Source of the DNA: UBA1774 sp045223835
GTDB taxonomy: Bacteria; Bacillota; Clostridia; Oscillospirales; Oscillospiraceae
Direction of reading: 5' to 3'
Length of the DNA: 5,532 nucleotides
NCBI GenBank assembly: GCA_045223835.1
Contig: JBGUZS010000198.1
Location: 1-5,532 of the forward strand
The notes below the pieces were generated by a model. It did no database searches. It was not told the origin of the DNA and saw only the letters and a program-made list of their open reading frames with translations. This document shows, piece after piece, positions 1-5,523 of this stretch (position 1 is its first letter; every line of letters starts with the position of its first letter). A program made the position numbers and the translations under genes.

Positions 1-39
1 CGTTTCTCCCCTTCCTTTCTCCTATTCTACAACATAAAA

Positions 40-73
40 ATGAAAGTAGGCACTTTTCAGTGTCTACTTTCAT
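40..73 (-). terminator. Near-perfect hairpin with U-tract on the minus strand; candidate intrinsic terminator
   Basis: The arms 40-53 and 60-73 are complementary over 14 base pairs with one G-U pair, around a six-base loop (54-59). Read on the minus strand, the hairpin is followed at once by five Ts (complement of 36-40), which is the form of an intrinsic terminator. The leftward LysR gene ends at 286, so this would close a transcript with a 3' untranslated region of about 210 nt. On the plus strand no T-tract follows. The alternative is a palindromic operator for a leftward gene beyond position 1, since a purine-rich AGGAG-like stretch follows on the minus strand. Terminator is the preferred reading. 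Confidence 0.5.
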
Positions 74-83
74 CTTACCAGGT

Positions 84-238
84 GCACCGCTCTGATGGGC
101 GGTGCCGGAGAAGATCGACCAAAAGGGGACGCGCTGCAGCATGCACCGGACCCGTCCTTGCGAGGCCTAACGGGGCCGCGCAAGCCTTTCCCCGCAGGGA
201 GGAAGGCTTTCCGCGCCGGTATGTGCCGGCGCGGAAAG
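84..238. repeat. Cluster of GC-rich hairpins in a non-coding stretch
   Basis: No convincing gene covers 1-285. Within it, arms 84-90 and 99-105 form a 7-bp stem. Arms 182-191 and 201-209 form a stem with one bulged T. Arms 207-219 and 226-238 form a perfect 13-bp stem with a six-base loop. The last two overlap at 207-209, so they cannot both form completely. None is followed by a T-tract on either strand, so they are not classical terminators. They could be part of the 3' untranslated region of the leftward LysR transcript, a small structured RNA, or an intergenic repeat. The sequence alone does not decide. Confidence 0.4.
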
Positions 239-285
239 ACGGGACGGATATTGCATTCTGCAGCGCATCTTTTATGGGCGTCTGT

Positions 286-1260
286 TCAGGATATCGGCGT
301 GGATATGGTGGACTTGTTCTGGAGGGAATTGGTCATGAAACGGGAGAAGACGTCCAGCTCGGCATTCTTTTTTGCCTTGGGGGAAATCATATAGAACTTC
401 AAGGGCCAGTCCTTCAGCTCCTCAATTTCCAGATAAGCGATACCCGGATTTCTGCGCCAAACGGGGGGCGTGAAGGAGAGGAACACGCCCTTGCTGCACC
501 GGGCGAGATTATAGCGCACATCCAGCATTTTTGTGGACAGAGCCTGCCGGGTGAGGGATATGCCAAATACCTCCTTTGCCAGCTTCATGAACCGGTCGTC
601 GTCGACGAAATCAATGCCGCTGGTGTTTTCCGGCGGGTCACTGCAGATGTAGAAGGTTTCATCCTTCAGGGACTCCAGCCGGACCGCTCCCTTTCCCGCC
701 AGGGGATGCTGCTCCGAAACGACAACATATTGCTGCCCTTCTCCCAGCAGGGAAAAATCGAACTGGTCGGACAGGGGGATTGCATCGGGATTGATGGACA
801 AACAGGCAAAAATCACCGCGTCCAGACGTCTGCTTTTCAAATGCACGAGAAGATTCTCTGTGGTGTCGATGATCATATCCAAGACAAGATTCGGATGGTA
901 TTCGAATAAGTCCGTTTTCATCATGCTGTACGCCATGGGCGGCAGCATGAGCCTGCTGCAGAATCCTATATGGATGGTCCGTTGGGATGCGTTTTTATCG
1001 GAGGCTACGGAGAACAGTTCCCGGTAATCATCCATGATTTTTTCCATGATGGGGATTGCCCGTTCCCCGGCGGGAGTGAGGTGAAGCAGATTGTCGGTCG
1101 AATCCATCGGCCGCTCAAAAAGCTGGATCCCCAACTCGGATTCCGCGGCGCTCACCCTTCGGGAGACGGATGACTGCGCGCAGGGGATGACGTATGCCGC
1201 TGCGCTGAAGCTCTTTGTGCGTGCAACGGCAAGAACTGTGGAGATGATTTCAAGGTCCAT
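286..1260 (-). CDS. LysR-type transcriptional regulator
   Basis: This is a predicted cytoplasmic DNA-binding regulator of 324 residues, the usual size for the LysR family. The N-terminus carries the winged helix-turn-helix: residues about 3-50 include the family pattern SFSAAA, then SSVSRRVSAAESELGIQLFER, matching the canonical 'S-x-LS-xx-I-xx-LE-x-LG-x-LF-x-R' signature. Residues about 90-300 form the presumed effector-binding domain, which is less conserved; its ligand cannot be read from the sequence. The start at 1260 is chosen because AGAGGAGG lies 8 nt upstream (plus-strand 1269-1276) and because LysR proteins begin right before this helix. Extending to an upstream ATG at 1410 would add about 50 atypical residues. 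The gene is divergent from the riboswitch-controlled chelatase gene, and LysR proteins commonly control a divergent neighbour as well as themselves, so that gene is a candidate target (inference). Confidence 0.9.
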   Translation of the reverse strand: MDLEIISTVLAVARTKSFSAAAYVIPCAQSSVSRRVSAAESELGIQLFERPMDSTDNLLHLTPAGERAIPIMEKIMDDYRELFSVASDKNASQRTIHIGFCSRLMLPPMAYSMMKTDLFEYHPNLVLDMIIDTTENLLVHLKSRRLDAVIFACLSINPDAIPLSDQFDFSLLGEGQQYVVVSEQHPLAGKGAVRLESLKDETFYICSDPPENTSGIDFVDDDRFMKLAKEVFGISLTRQALSTKMLDVRYNLARCSKGVFLSFTPPVWRRNPGIAYLEIEELKDWPLKFYMISPKAKKNAELDVFSRFMTNSLQNKSTISTPIS

Positions 1261-1328
1261 CTTTGCTTCCTCCTCTCGTGTCAGACAGTCGAAATGCGCA
1301 TCGGCGGGTTGCCCACGGGCCTCGGGAA

Positions 1329-1375
1329 GCGGGATTACGGAAAGATCCCTGCTGAGACCATGACCGCCATCCCGC
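1329..1375 (-). promoter_or_regulatory. Possible 5' hairpin in the LysR mRNA leader
   Basis: The proposed LysR promoter places transcription start near 1375, leaving a leader of about 115 nt. The first bases of that leader (GCGGGAT, complement of 1369-1375) are the inverted complement of 1329-1335, giving a 7-bp stem around a 33-base interior. The structure would sit at the extreme 5' end of the mRNA. It may only stabilise the transcript. It does not match a riboswitch consensus that I can recognise. Confidence 0.25.
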
Positions 1376-1381
1376 AGAATC

Positions 1382-1410
1382 ATGATACCAGAGAATCCAT
1401 GTGTTTGCAA
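1382..1410 (-). promoter_or_regulatory. Promoter of the LysR gene
   Basis: On the minus strand TTGCAA (1405-1410) and TATCAT (1382-1387) are separated by exactly 17 bp, and TGG precedes the -10 hexamer, giving an extended -10. Expected transcription start is near 1375, about 115 nt before the LysR start codon. The call rests on consensus match, spacing and position. Confidence 0.55.
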
Positions 1411-1470
1411 GCTTCCCGGGCCTCAGGAGCCAGGTGAACCCCCTACGGAGAAGCCCTCCGGCCGGGTGTA

Positions 1471-1536
1471 GTGTCAAGCCGCGTCCCCGAGTTGTCACGA
1501 TTCAGGCGGGCATCTCCGGGTGTCCATCGGTTGACA
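1471..1536. promoter_or_regulatory. TGTCA half-sites between the divergent promoters; possible regulator binding region
   Basis: GTGTCAA (1471-1477) and TTGTCAC (1492-1498) form an imperfect inverted pair (6 of 7 positions) with a 14-bp spacer. A third, inverted copy, TTGACA, is itself the -35 box at 1531-1536, preceded by TGTC at 1521-1524. LysR proteins bind partly palindromic sites in such divergent regions. The motif is short and partly coincides with promoter consensus, so this is only a candidate operator. Apart from this and the two promoters, I see nothing definite in 1411-1530. Confidence 0.2.
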
Positions 1537-1559
1537 AACACCGCCGGAAATGCTACTCT
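1531..1559 (+). promoter_or_regulatory. Promoter of the riboswitch and chelatase transcript
   Basis: A perfect TTGACA -35 (1531-1536) is followed after 17 bp by TACTCT (1554-1559), and TGC directly precedes it as an extended -10. Transcription should begin near 1566, about 15 nt before the first helix of the cobalamin riboswitch. This is the expected position for a promoter feeding a 5' leader riboswitch. Confidence 0.75.
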
Positions 1560-1580
1560 TCTTTTGAAAATTTCATCTGG

Positions 1581-1767
1581 GCTTTGAGTGCCGTCCGCCG
1601 GACCTGTCCGGCGGAGCGGAGAATATGGGAACCGGGTGAGAATCCCGGACGGGACCGCCGCTGTAAGCGCCGAGAGCCTGCATCATCCAGCGCAAGCTGA
1701 CCACTGGGAAACCGGGAAGGGGATGCAGGTTCGACCATCAGGCGCAAGTCAGAAGACCTGCTCAAGC
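1581..1767 (+). ncRNA. Cobalamin (B12) riboswitch aptamer
   Basis: The leader carries the conserved cobalamin-riboswitch blocks in the right order: GGGAACCGGGTGAGAATCCC (from 1628), GACCGCCGCTGTAAGC (from 1653), CCACTGGGAAACCGGGAAGG (1701-1720), and the B12 box AAGTCAGAAGACCTGC (1746-1761). The closing helix is formed by GCTTTGAG (1581-1588) and CTCAAGC (1761-1767) with one bulged base. A perfect 10-bp arm is made by 1594-1603 with 1606-1615, and an 8-bp arm by 1677-1684 with 1722-1729. The family binds cobalamins such as adenosylcobalamin and normally represses the downstream gene. Here the gene is a secreted CbiK-type protein, which fits B12- or cobalt-linked control. Confidence 0.95.
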
Positions 1768-1775
1768 TGAGAAAA

Positions 1776-1801
1776 GCCGGCCTACGGACTATGGGACCGG
1801 C
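1776..1801 (+). promoter_or_regulatory. Hairpin just downstream of the B12 aptamer
   Basis: GCCGG (1776-1780) can pair with CCGGC (1797-1801), enclosing a 16-base loop. It lies between the closing helix of the aptamer and the terminator. Many cobalamin riboswitches have a regulatory hairpin here whose loop makes a kissing contact with the aptamer. That role is inferred from position; the kissing bases were not established. Confidence 0.45.
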
Positions 1802-1822
1802 GTATGAACACGCAGTAAAACG

Positions 1823-1855
1823 GCTGTGGGTGTATTATGCACCCGCAGCTTTTTT
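1823..1855 (+). terminator. Riboswitch-linked intrinsic terminator
   Basis: Arms 1823-1833 and 1839-1849 pair over 11 bp with two G-U pairs around a short AT-rich loop, followed by six Ts (1850-1855). The hairpin lies between the aptamer and the ribosome binding site of the chelatase gene, so it is the probable expression platform: ligand-bound RNA should terminate here. A weaker competing hairpin, CGCAG (1811-1815) with CTGTG (1824-1828), would occupy the terminator's 5' arm and might act as antiterminator. That second structure is speculative. Confidence 0.85.
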
Positions 1856-1868
1856 GCATGAAATAACG

Positions 1869-1874
1869 AAAGGA
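1869..1874 (+). promoter_or_regulatory. Ribosome binding site that decides the chelatase start
   Basis: GAAAGG-A type Shine-Dalgarno (1869-1874) lies only 1 nt from the first in-frame ATG (1876) but 10 nt from the second (1885). The second is a workable distance and the first is not, so translation is taken to start at 1885. Confidence 0.6.
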
Positions 1875-1884
1875 AATGAAGCCA

Positions 1885-4539
1885 ATGAAACGATCCACCG
1901 CAAAAAACCTTCTGGCGCTGCTGCTGGTCGTCGTGCTTGCGCTGGCGCTGGGCGCGCCTGCGTTGGCGGCAAAAACCGTACTCAGCAAGCAGAACCTGAC
2001 AGTCAACGGTCAGCCTGTGGACTGCCAGAAGTACAACATCGACGGCTACAACTACTTTAAGCTGCGCGATCTGGCTGAGCTCCTGGACGGGACAACGAGC
2101 CAGTTCAACGTGGACTATGACAAGGCAGCCAATGCCATGGTCATCACCACGGGTCAAGCTTACACCACCAAGGACGGCACGGAGCTGAAGACCGGGGAGG
2201 ACATGAGCGCCAAGGCCCGGATCTCCCCCCAGACCCTGCTCATCGACGGGGAGGAGTGCTCCGCTCTGACTGCCTACAATATCGGAGGCAGCAACTATTT
2301 CCAGCTCCGGGAGCTGGGCAAGGTCCTGCATTTCTATGTCCACTATGACGAAGCCACCAAGACCATGCTGGTGGATGAGCAGGACGAGGACGAGGACTGG
2401 GAAACCGGCGACGCCAGCCTGGATAACCCCCGCAACCAGGATGGCATGGGCGCCACGGAAGTGTTGGTGGTTTCCTTCGGCACCAGCTTCAATGACAGCC
2501 GCCGGGAGACCATCGGCGCCATCGAGGCCGCCATGGAGAAGGCCTTCCCGGGCTATGATGTCCGTCGGGGCTTTACCGCCGACATCATCATCAACCATGT
2601 GTACAAGCGGGACGATGTGAAGATCGACAACGTAAAGCAGGCTCTGGATCGGGCTGTGGAAAACGGCGTCTCCTACCTGCTGGTCCAGCCCACCCACCTG
2701 ATGGACGGTTTCGAGTACAACGACCTGAAGGAAGAGCTGAAGGCTTACGAGGGCAAATTCGAGAACATTGTTCTGGGCGATCCCATCCTCACGAGCGACG
2801 AGGACTATGAGGTGGTCATCAAGACCATCACCGAGGCCACTGCGGAGTATCTGGACGGCAATACCGCCGTCTGCTTCATGGGCCACGGCACCGAAGCCAA
2901 GTCCAACCATGTTTACGCCGATATCCAGGCGAAGCTGACCGAGGCGGGCTACAAGGATTACTTCATCGGAACCGTCGAGGCGGAGCCCACTCTGCAGGAT
3001 GTGGTGGACGCGGTCAAGGAAGCCGGTTATACCCGCGCCATTTTGCAGCCCCTGATGATCGTAGCCGGCGACCATGCCCACAATGATATGGCCGATCCGG
3101 AGGACGAGGAGAGCTGGCTCAGCCTGTTTGCCGCCGCCGGCATCGAGGCGGTTCCCGTCCTGCGGGGCCTGGGCGCGTTCGAGCCCATCCAGCAGCTGCT
3201 GGTGGACCATTTGAAGGCCAAAGCCGCAGAGGCTCTGGACGAGGACTATGACACCGGCGATGCCAGCCTGGATAATCCCCGCAACCAGGACGGCATCGGG
3301 GAGAAGGAGCTCCTGGTGGTTTCCTTCGGCACCAGCTTCAACACGAGCCGGGTGGAGACCATCGGCGCCATTGAGGCCGCCATGGAAAAGGCTTTCCCCG
3401 AGTACAGCGTGCGCCGCGGCTTCACCGCCGACATCGTGATCAACCATGTTGCCCGCCGGGACGGCGAGGTCATCGACAATATCGCCCGTGCCCTTGACCG
3501 TGCCGTGGAGAATGGCGTCAAGGAGCTGTATGTCCAGCCTACCCATCTGATGGCCGGCTATGAGTATGACGATGTGGTGGAAGCCGTGATGGCCTACAAG
3601 GACCGGTTCGAGAAGATCGTCATCGGCCAGCCCATTCTCACCAGCGAAGCGGACTTCCAGGCCGTCATCCAGGCCATCACTGAGGCCACGGCAGAGCAGG
3701 CCAAGGAAGAGGGTACCGCCATTTGCTTCATGGGTCACGGCACCGAGCATAAGTCCAACGCCGTATACGCCAAGCTGCAGACCCTCCTCACCGAGGCGGG
3801 ATACGCCAACTACTACATCGGCACCGTTGAGGCGGAGCCCACGCTGCAGGACGTGGTGGATGCGGTCAAGGAAGCCGGTTACACCAAGGTCTACCTGGAG
3901 CCCCTGATGATCGTGGCCGGCGACCATGCCAACAATGACATGGCCGATCCGGAGGACGAGGAGAGCTGGGTCAGCCTGTTCGCCGCCGCCGCCATCGAGG
4001 CCGAACCCATTCTGCGCGGTCTGGGCTCCATGGAGCCCATCCAGCAGCTGCTGGTGGATCACATGAAGGCCGCTATCGAGGGCACCGAGCAGCTTGATCT
4101 CCCGACCCGCGATATTGCCGACGCCACCGAGATGACCACGGTCAGCGAGGTGGAGGAAGAGGGTATGACCCCGGTTACCGGCGCTATGCTGAAGGACGGG
4201 ACTTATGAGGTGAAGGTGAAATCCAGCTCCTCCATGTTCCGGATCGCCGAGGCCCAGCTTACCGTGAAGGACGGCGAGATGACCGCTGTTCTGACCATGG
4301 GCGGAAAGAGCTACACCTGGATGTACATGGACGCCACGGACAAGATTGCCGCTGCGGCGGACAGCGACTTCATCCCCAACGGTGTGGATGGGGACGGCGC
4401 TTTCACCTTCACGGTGCCCGTGGAAGCCCTGGATAAGGGCATCGTCTGCGCGGCCTACAGCAAGAACAAGGATCAGTGGTATGCCCGCACCCTGCTCTTC
4501 CGGGCCGACAGCCTGCCTGAGGAGGCCTTTATCGGCTGA
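1885..4539 (+). CDS. Secreted tandem CbiK-type sirohydrochlorin cobaltochelatase with stalk and C-terminal beta domains
   Basis: The protein has 884 residues. Residues 1-28 are a signal peptide (basic MKRSTAKN, a Leu/Val/Ala core, ALA cleavage site). Residues about 30-165 hold two stalk (copper amine oxidase N-terminal-like) units, with YNIDGYNYFKLRDL at 50-63 and YNIGGSNYFQLREL at 131-144. Two CbiK domains follow, about 192-445 and 475-729, each near the normal length of a whole CbiK. CbiK inserts cobalt into sirohydrochlorin in anaerobic cobalamin synthesis. Metal-site residues known for the family are present in both copies: His334 (GHG) with His397 (GDHA) and Glu277, then His618, His681 and Glu560. 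An acidic linker leads to a beta-rich domain (about 769-878). No lipobox, LPXTG or SLH anchor is seen. The upstream B12 riboswitch ties expression to cobalamin. Export suggests a role in extracellular cobalt or tetrapyrrole handling rather than cytoplasmic synthesis; periplasmic CbiK is known in Desulfovibrio. Actual activity and substrate are unproven. Confidence 0.9.
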   Translation: MKRSTAKNLLALLLVVVLALALGAPALAAKTVLSKQNLTVNGQPVDCQKYNIDGYNYFKLRDLAELLDGTTSQFNVDYDKAANAMVITTGQAYTTKDGTELKTGEDMSAKARISPQTLLIDGEECSALTAYNIGGSNYFQLRELGKVLHFYVHYDEATKTMLVDEQDEDEDWETGDASLDNPRNQDGMGATEVLVVSFGTSFNDSRRETIGAIEAAMEKAFPGYDVRRGFTADIIINHVYKRDDVKIDNVKQALDRAVENGVSYLLVQPTHLMDGFEYNDLKEELKAYEGKFENIVLGDPILTSDEDYEVVIKTITEATAEYLDGNTAVCFMGHGTEAKSNHVYADIQAKLTEAGYKDYFIGTVEAEPTLQDVVDAVKEAGYTRAILQPLMIVAGDHAHNDMADPEDEESWLSLFAAAGIEAVPVLRGLGAFEPIQQLLVDHLKAKAAEALDEDYDTGDASLDNPRNQDGIGEKELLVVSFGTSFNTSRVETIGAIEAAMEKAFPEYSVRRGFTADIVINHVARRDGEVIDNIARALDRAVENGVKELYVQPTHLMAGYEYDDVVEAVMAYKDRFEKIVIGQPILTSEADFQAVIQAITEATAEQAKEEGTAICFMGHGTEHKSNAVYAKLQTLLTEAGYANYYIGTVEAEPTLQDVVDAVKEAGYTKVYLEPLMIVAGDHANNDMADPEDEESWVSLFAAAAIEAEPILRGLGSMEPIQQLLVDHMKAAIEGTEQLDLPTRDIADATEMTTVSEVEEEGMTPVTGAMLKDGTYEVKVKSSSSMFRIAEAQLTVKDGEMTAVLTMGGKSYTWMYMDATDKIAAAADSDFIPNGVDGDGAFTFTVPVEALDKGIVCAAYSKNKDQWYARTLLFRADSLPEEAFIG
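2404..3216 (+). repeat. Internal tandem repeat, copy 1 (first CbiK unit)
   Basis: This unit encodes residues from TGDASLDNPRNQDG to LLVDHLK and recurs at 3253-4068 with a period of 849 bp. The shared lead-in peptide TGDASLDNPRNQDG starts both copies, so the duplicated unit includes the linker as well as the chelatase fold. The unit matches the second copy in blocks that are identical at the DNA level (for example 2465-2492 and 3088-3117), mixed with synonymous differences. Confidence 0.9.
3253..4068 (+). repeat. Internal tandem repeat, copy 2 (second CbiK unit)
   Basis: This is the second copy of the chelatase unit. It carries one extra residue relative to copy 1, just before the ICFMGHG motif (QAKEEG against YLDGN), so the period becomes 852 bp after that point. 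Identical DNA blocks at 3314-3341 and 3940-3969 match copy 1. All three presumed metal-site residues are retained. Confidence 0.9.
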
Positions 4540-4570
4540 GCACCGAGCACGACCCGCATAAAACCGGACG

Positions 4571-4603
4571 GGACGCGCCGCAGAAATGCGGTGCGTCCTT
4601 TTT
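4571..4603 (+). terminator. Intrinsic terminator after the chelatase gene
   Basis: Arms 4571-4582 and 4587-4598 pair over 12 bp with a single G-U pair and a GAAA tetraloop, followed by TTTTT (4599-4603). It begins 32 nt after the chelatase stop codon. It separates that gene from the hydrolase, which has its own promoter immediately downstream. Confidence 0.92.
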
Positions 4604-4615
4604 GCTCGGATCGGC

Positions 4616-4644
4616 TTGTCCGGCTCCGGGATCTGTGCTATGAT
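4616..4644 (+). promoter_or_regulatory. Promoter of the alpha/beta hydrolase gene
   Basis: TTGTCC (4616-4621) and TATGAT (4639-4644) are separated by 17 bp, with TGC directly before the -10 as an extended element. The -10 ends 31 nt before the start codon. Position just after a terminator supports an independent transcription unit. Confidence 0.7.
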
Positions 4645-4675
4645 GCGGCCAGACCGCAGAAGGAAGGGAACGGCC

Positions 4676-5431
4676 ATGCACAAGTATTTCGAGCTCAACG
4701 CCCAGGGGCACAATATCCGCTGCAAGCTGTATCATCAAGGGCCGGGTACGGCGAAGCGGGCCGTGATCTTCTGCACGGGCTTCGCCGGGCATAAGGACAA
4801 CCGGGCGGCGGAGACCTTTGCCGATAAGCTCCTCTCCAAGCACAAGGACGTGATCCTTGTCGTATTCAACTGGCCGGCGCACGGGGACGACGTGAAGAAA
4901 AAACTGACCCTGGAGGATTGCGGCGTCTACCTGGATCTGGTGATCCGGGAGACGAAGACGCGCTTCGGCGCGCAGCAGCTCTATGCCTATGCCGCCAGCT
5001 TCGGCGGATATCTGGTGCTGAAGTACATCTCCGAACAGGGCAGCCCCTTTGAAAAGATCGCCCTCCGCTGCCCGGCGGTGGATATGTACGGCGTGATGAC
5101 CCGGGATATCATGAGAAATGACGAGTACGAGCGGATCATGAAGGGAAAGGACGTGCAGGCGGGCTTCGACCGGAAGGTCACCATCACCAGGGCCTTTCTG
5201 GACGCCCTGAAGGAAAACGATATCCGCCGCCGGGATTTTCTGGACTGGGCGGAAGACCTGCTGATCCTCCATGGCACAGCCGACGAGGTGGTGCCCTTTG
5301 CCGACGGGAAGGCTTTCGCGGAGGATAATCTGATTGAGTTCATCCCCGTGGAAGGGGCGGATCATCGGTTTCAGAATCCCCTCCATATGAGCCTGGCGAC
5401 CAAAGCCGTGCTGCAGTTTTTCGCCCTGTGA
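4676..5431 (+). CDS. Alpha/beta hydrolase (serine aminopeptidase S33 / Hydrolase_4-like)
   Basis: This 251-residue protein has no signal peptide and is presumably cytoplasmic. It shows the alpha/beta-hydrolase layout: an early strand and oxyanion-hole region VIFCTGFAGHKDN (30-42), the nucleophile elbow AASFGG with Ser108, then the acid in LILHGTADEVVPF (Asp203) and the base in GADHRF (His230), a complete Ser-Asp-His triad. The elbow has Ala in place of the first Gly of GxSxG, a common variant. The family includes esterases, lipases and peptidases, so the substrate cannot be given. The start at 4676 is chosen because AAGGAAGGG lies about 7 nt upstream; the reading frame remains open further upstream, but only into the preceding terminator. 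It has its own promoter and no evident functional link to the chelatase gene. Confidence 0.88.
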   Translation: MHKYFELNAQGHNIRCKLYHQGPGTAKRAVIFCTGFAGHKDNRAAETFADKLLSKHKDVILVVFNWPAHGDDVKKKLTLEDCGVYLDLVIRETKTRFGAQQLYAYAASFGGYLVLKYISEQGSPFEKIALRCPAVDMYGVMTRDIMRNDEYERIMKGKDVQAGFDRKVTITRAFLDALKENDIRRRDFLDWAEDLLILHGTADEVVPFADGKAFAEDNLIEFIPVEGADHRFQNPLHMSLATKAVLQFFAL

Positions 5432-5464
5432 CGCGGGCAGGCCTGCCGGAGGAAAAGGGCCGCC

Positions 5465-5493
5465 TTGCTCCGTTGCCGGACCCGTGCTATGCT
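5465..5493 (+). promoter_or_regulatory. Promoter of the gene entering at the right edge
   Basis: TTGCTC (5465-5470) and TATGCT (5488-5493) are spaced by 17 bp, again with TGC before the -10. The -10 ends 30 nt before an ATG, and the layout closely parallels the hydrolase promoter. Confidence 0.55.
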
Positions 5494-5523
5494 GGGGAAG
5501 ATCACAGAAAGAAGGAAAGAGTC

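Noticed and set aside
40..909. Open frame of 289 codons on the plus strand over the LysR gene
   Set aside because: It begins inside the hairpin at 40, has no ribosome binding site or domain, and overlaps the clear LysR coding region on the other strand.
1260..1375. SAM- or ZTP-type riboswitch in the LysR leader
   Set aside because: The GGGCAACC-like segment recalls these families, but the other conserved blocks are missing or out of order.
1261..1410. N-terminal extension of the LysR protein to an ATG at 1410
   Set aside because: It would place about 50 unrelated residues before the DNA-binding domain and would ignore the strong AGAGGAGG site before 1260. The region instead holds the promoter and leader.
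1885..4539. Cell-surface anchor (lipobox, LPXTG or SLH) on the chelatase protein
   Set aside because: There is no Cys at the signal cleavage site, the C-terminus lacks LPXTG and a hydrophobic tail, and no SLH motif is seen. Attachment, if any, must be by other means.
1789..4725. Very long open frame (978 codons) on the minus strand opposite the chelatase gene
   Set aside because: It mirrors the GC-rich codon pattern of the plus-strand gene, and its internal repetition only reflects the CbiK duplication. It runs across the terminator and riboswitch region and has no recognisable domain. The plus-strand gene has a signal peptide, domains, ribosome binding site and riboswitch.
4529..5386. Open frame of 285 codons on the minus strand over the hydrolase
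   Set aside because: It is the antisense of a gene with a complete catalytic triad and good start signals, and it shows no recognisable protein family.
5436..5447. 12-bp palindrome GGCAGGCCTGCC after the hydrolase, as a terminator
   Set aside because: It has no loop-friendly spacing and no T-tract on either strand, so it is only a short GC palindrome.
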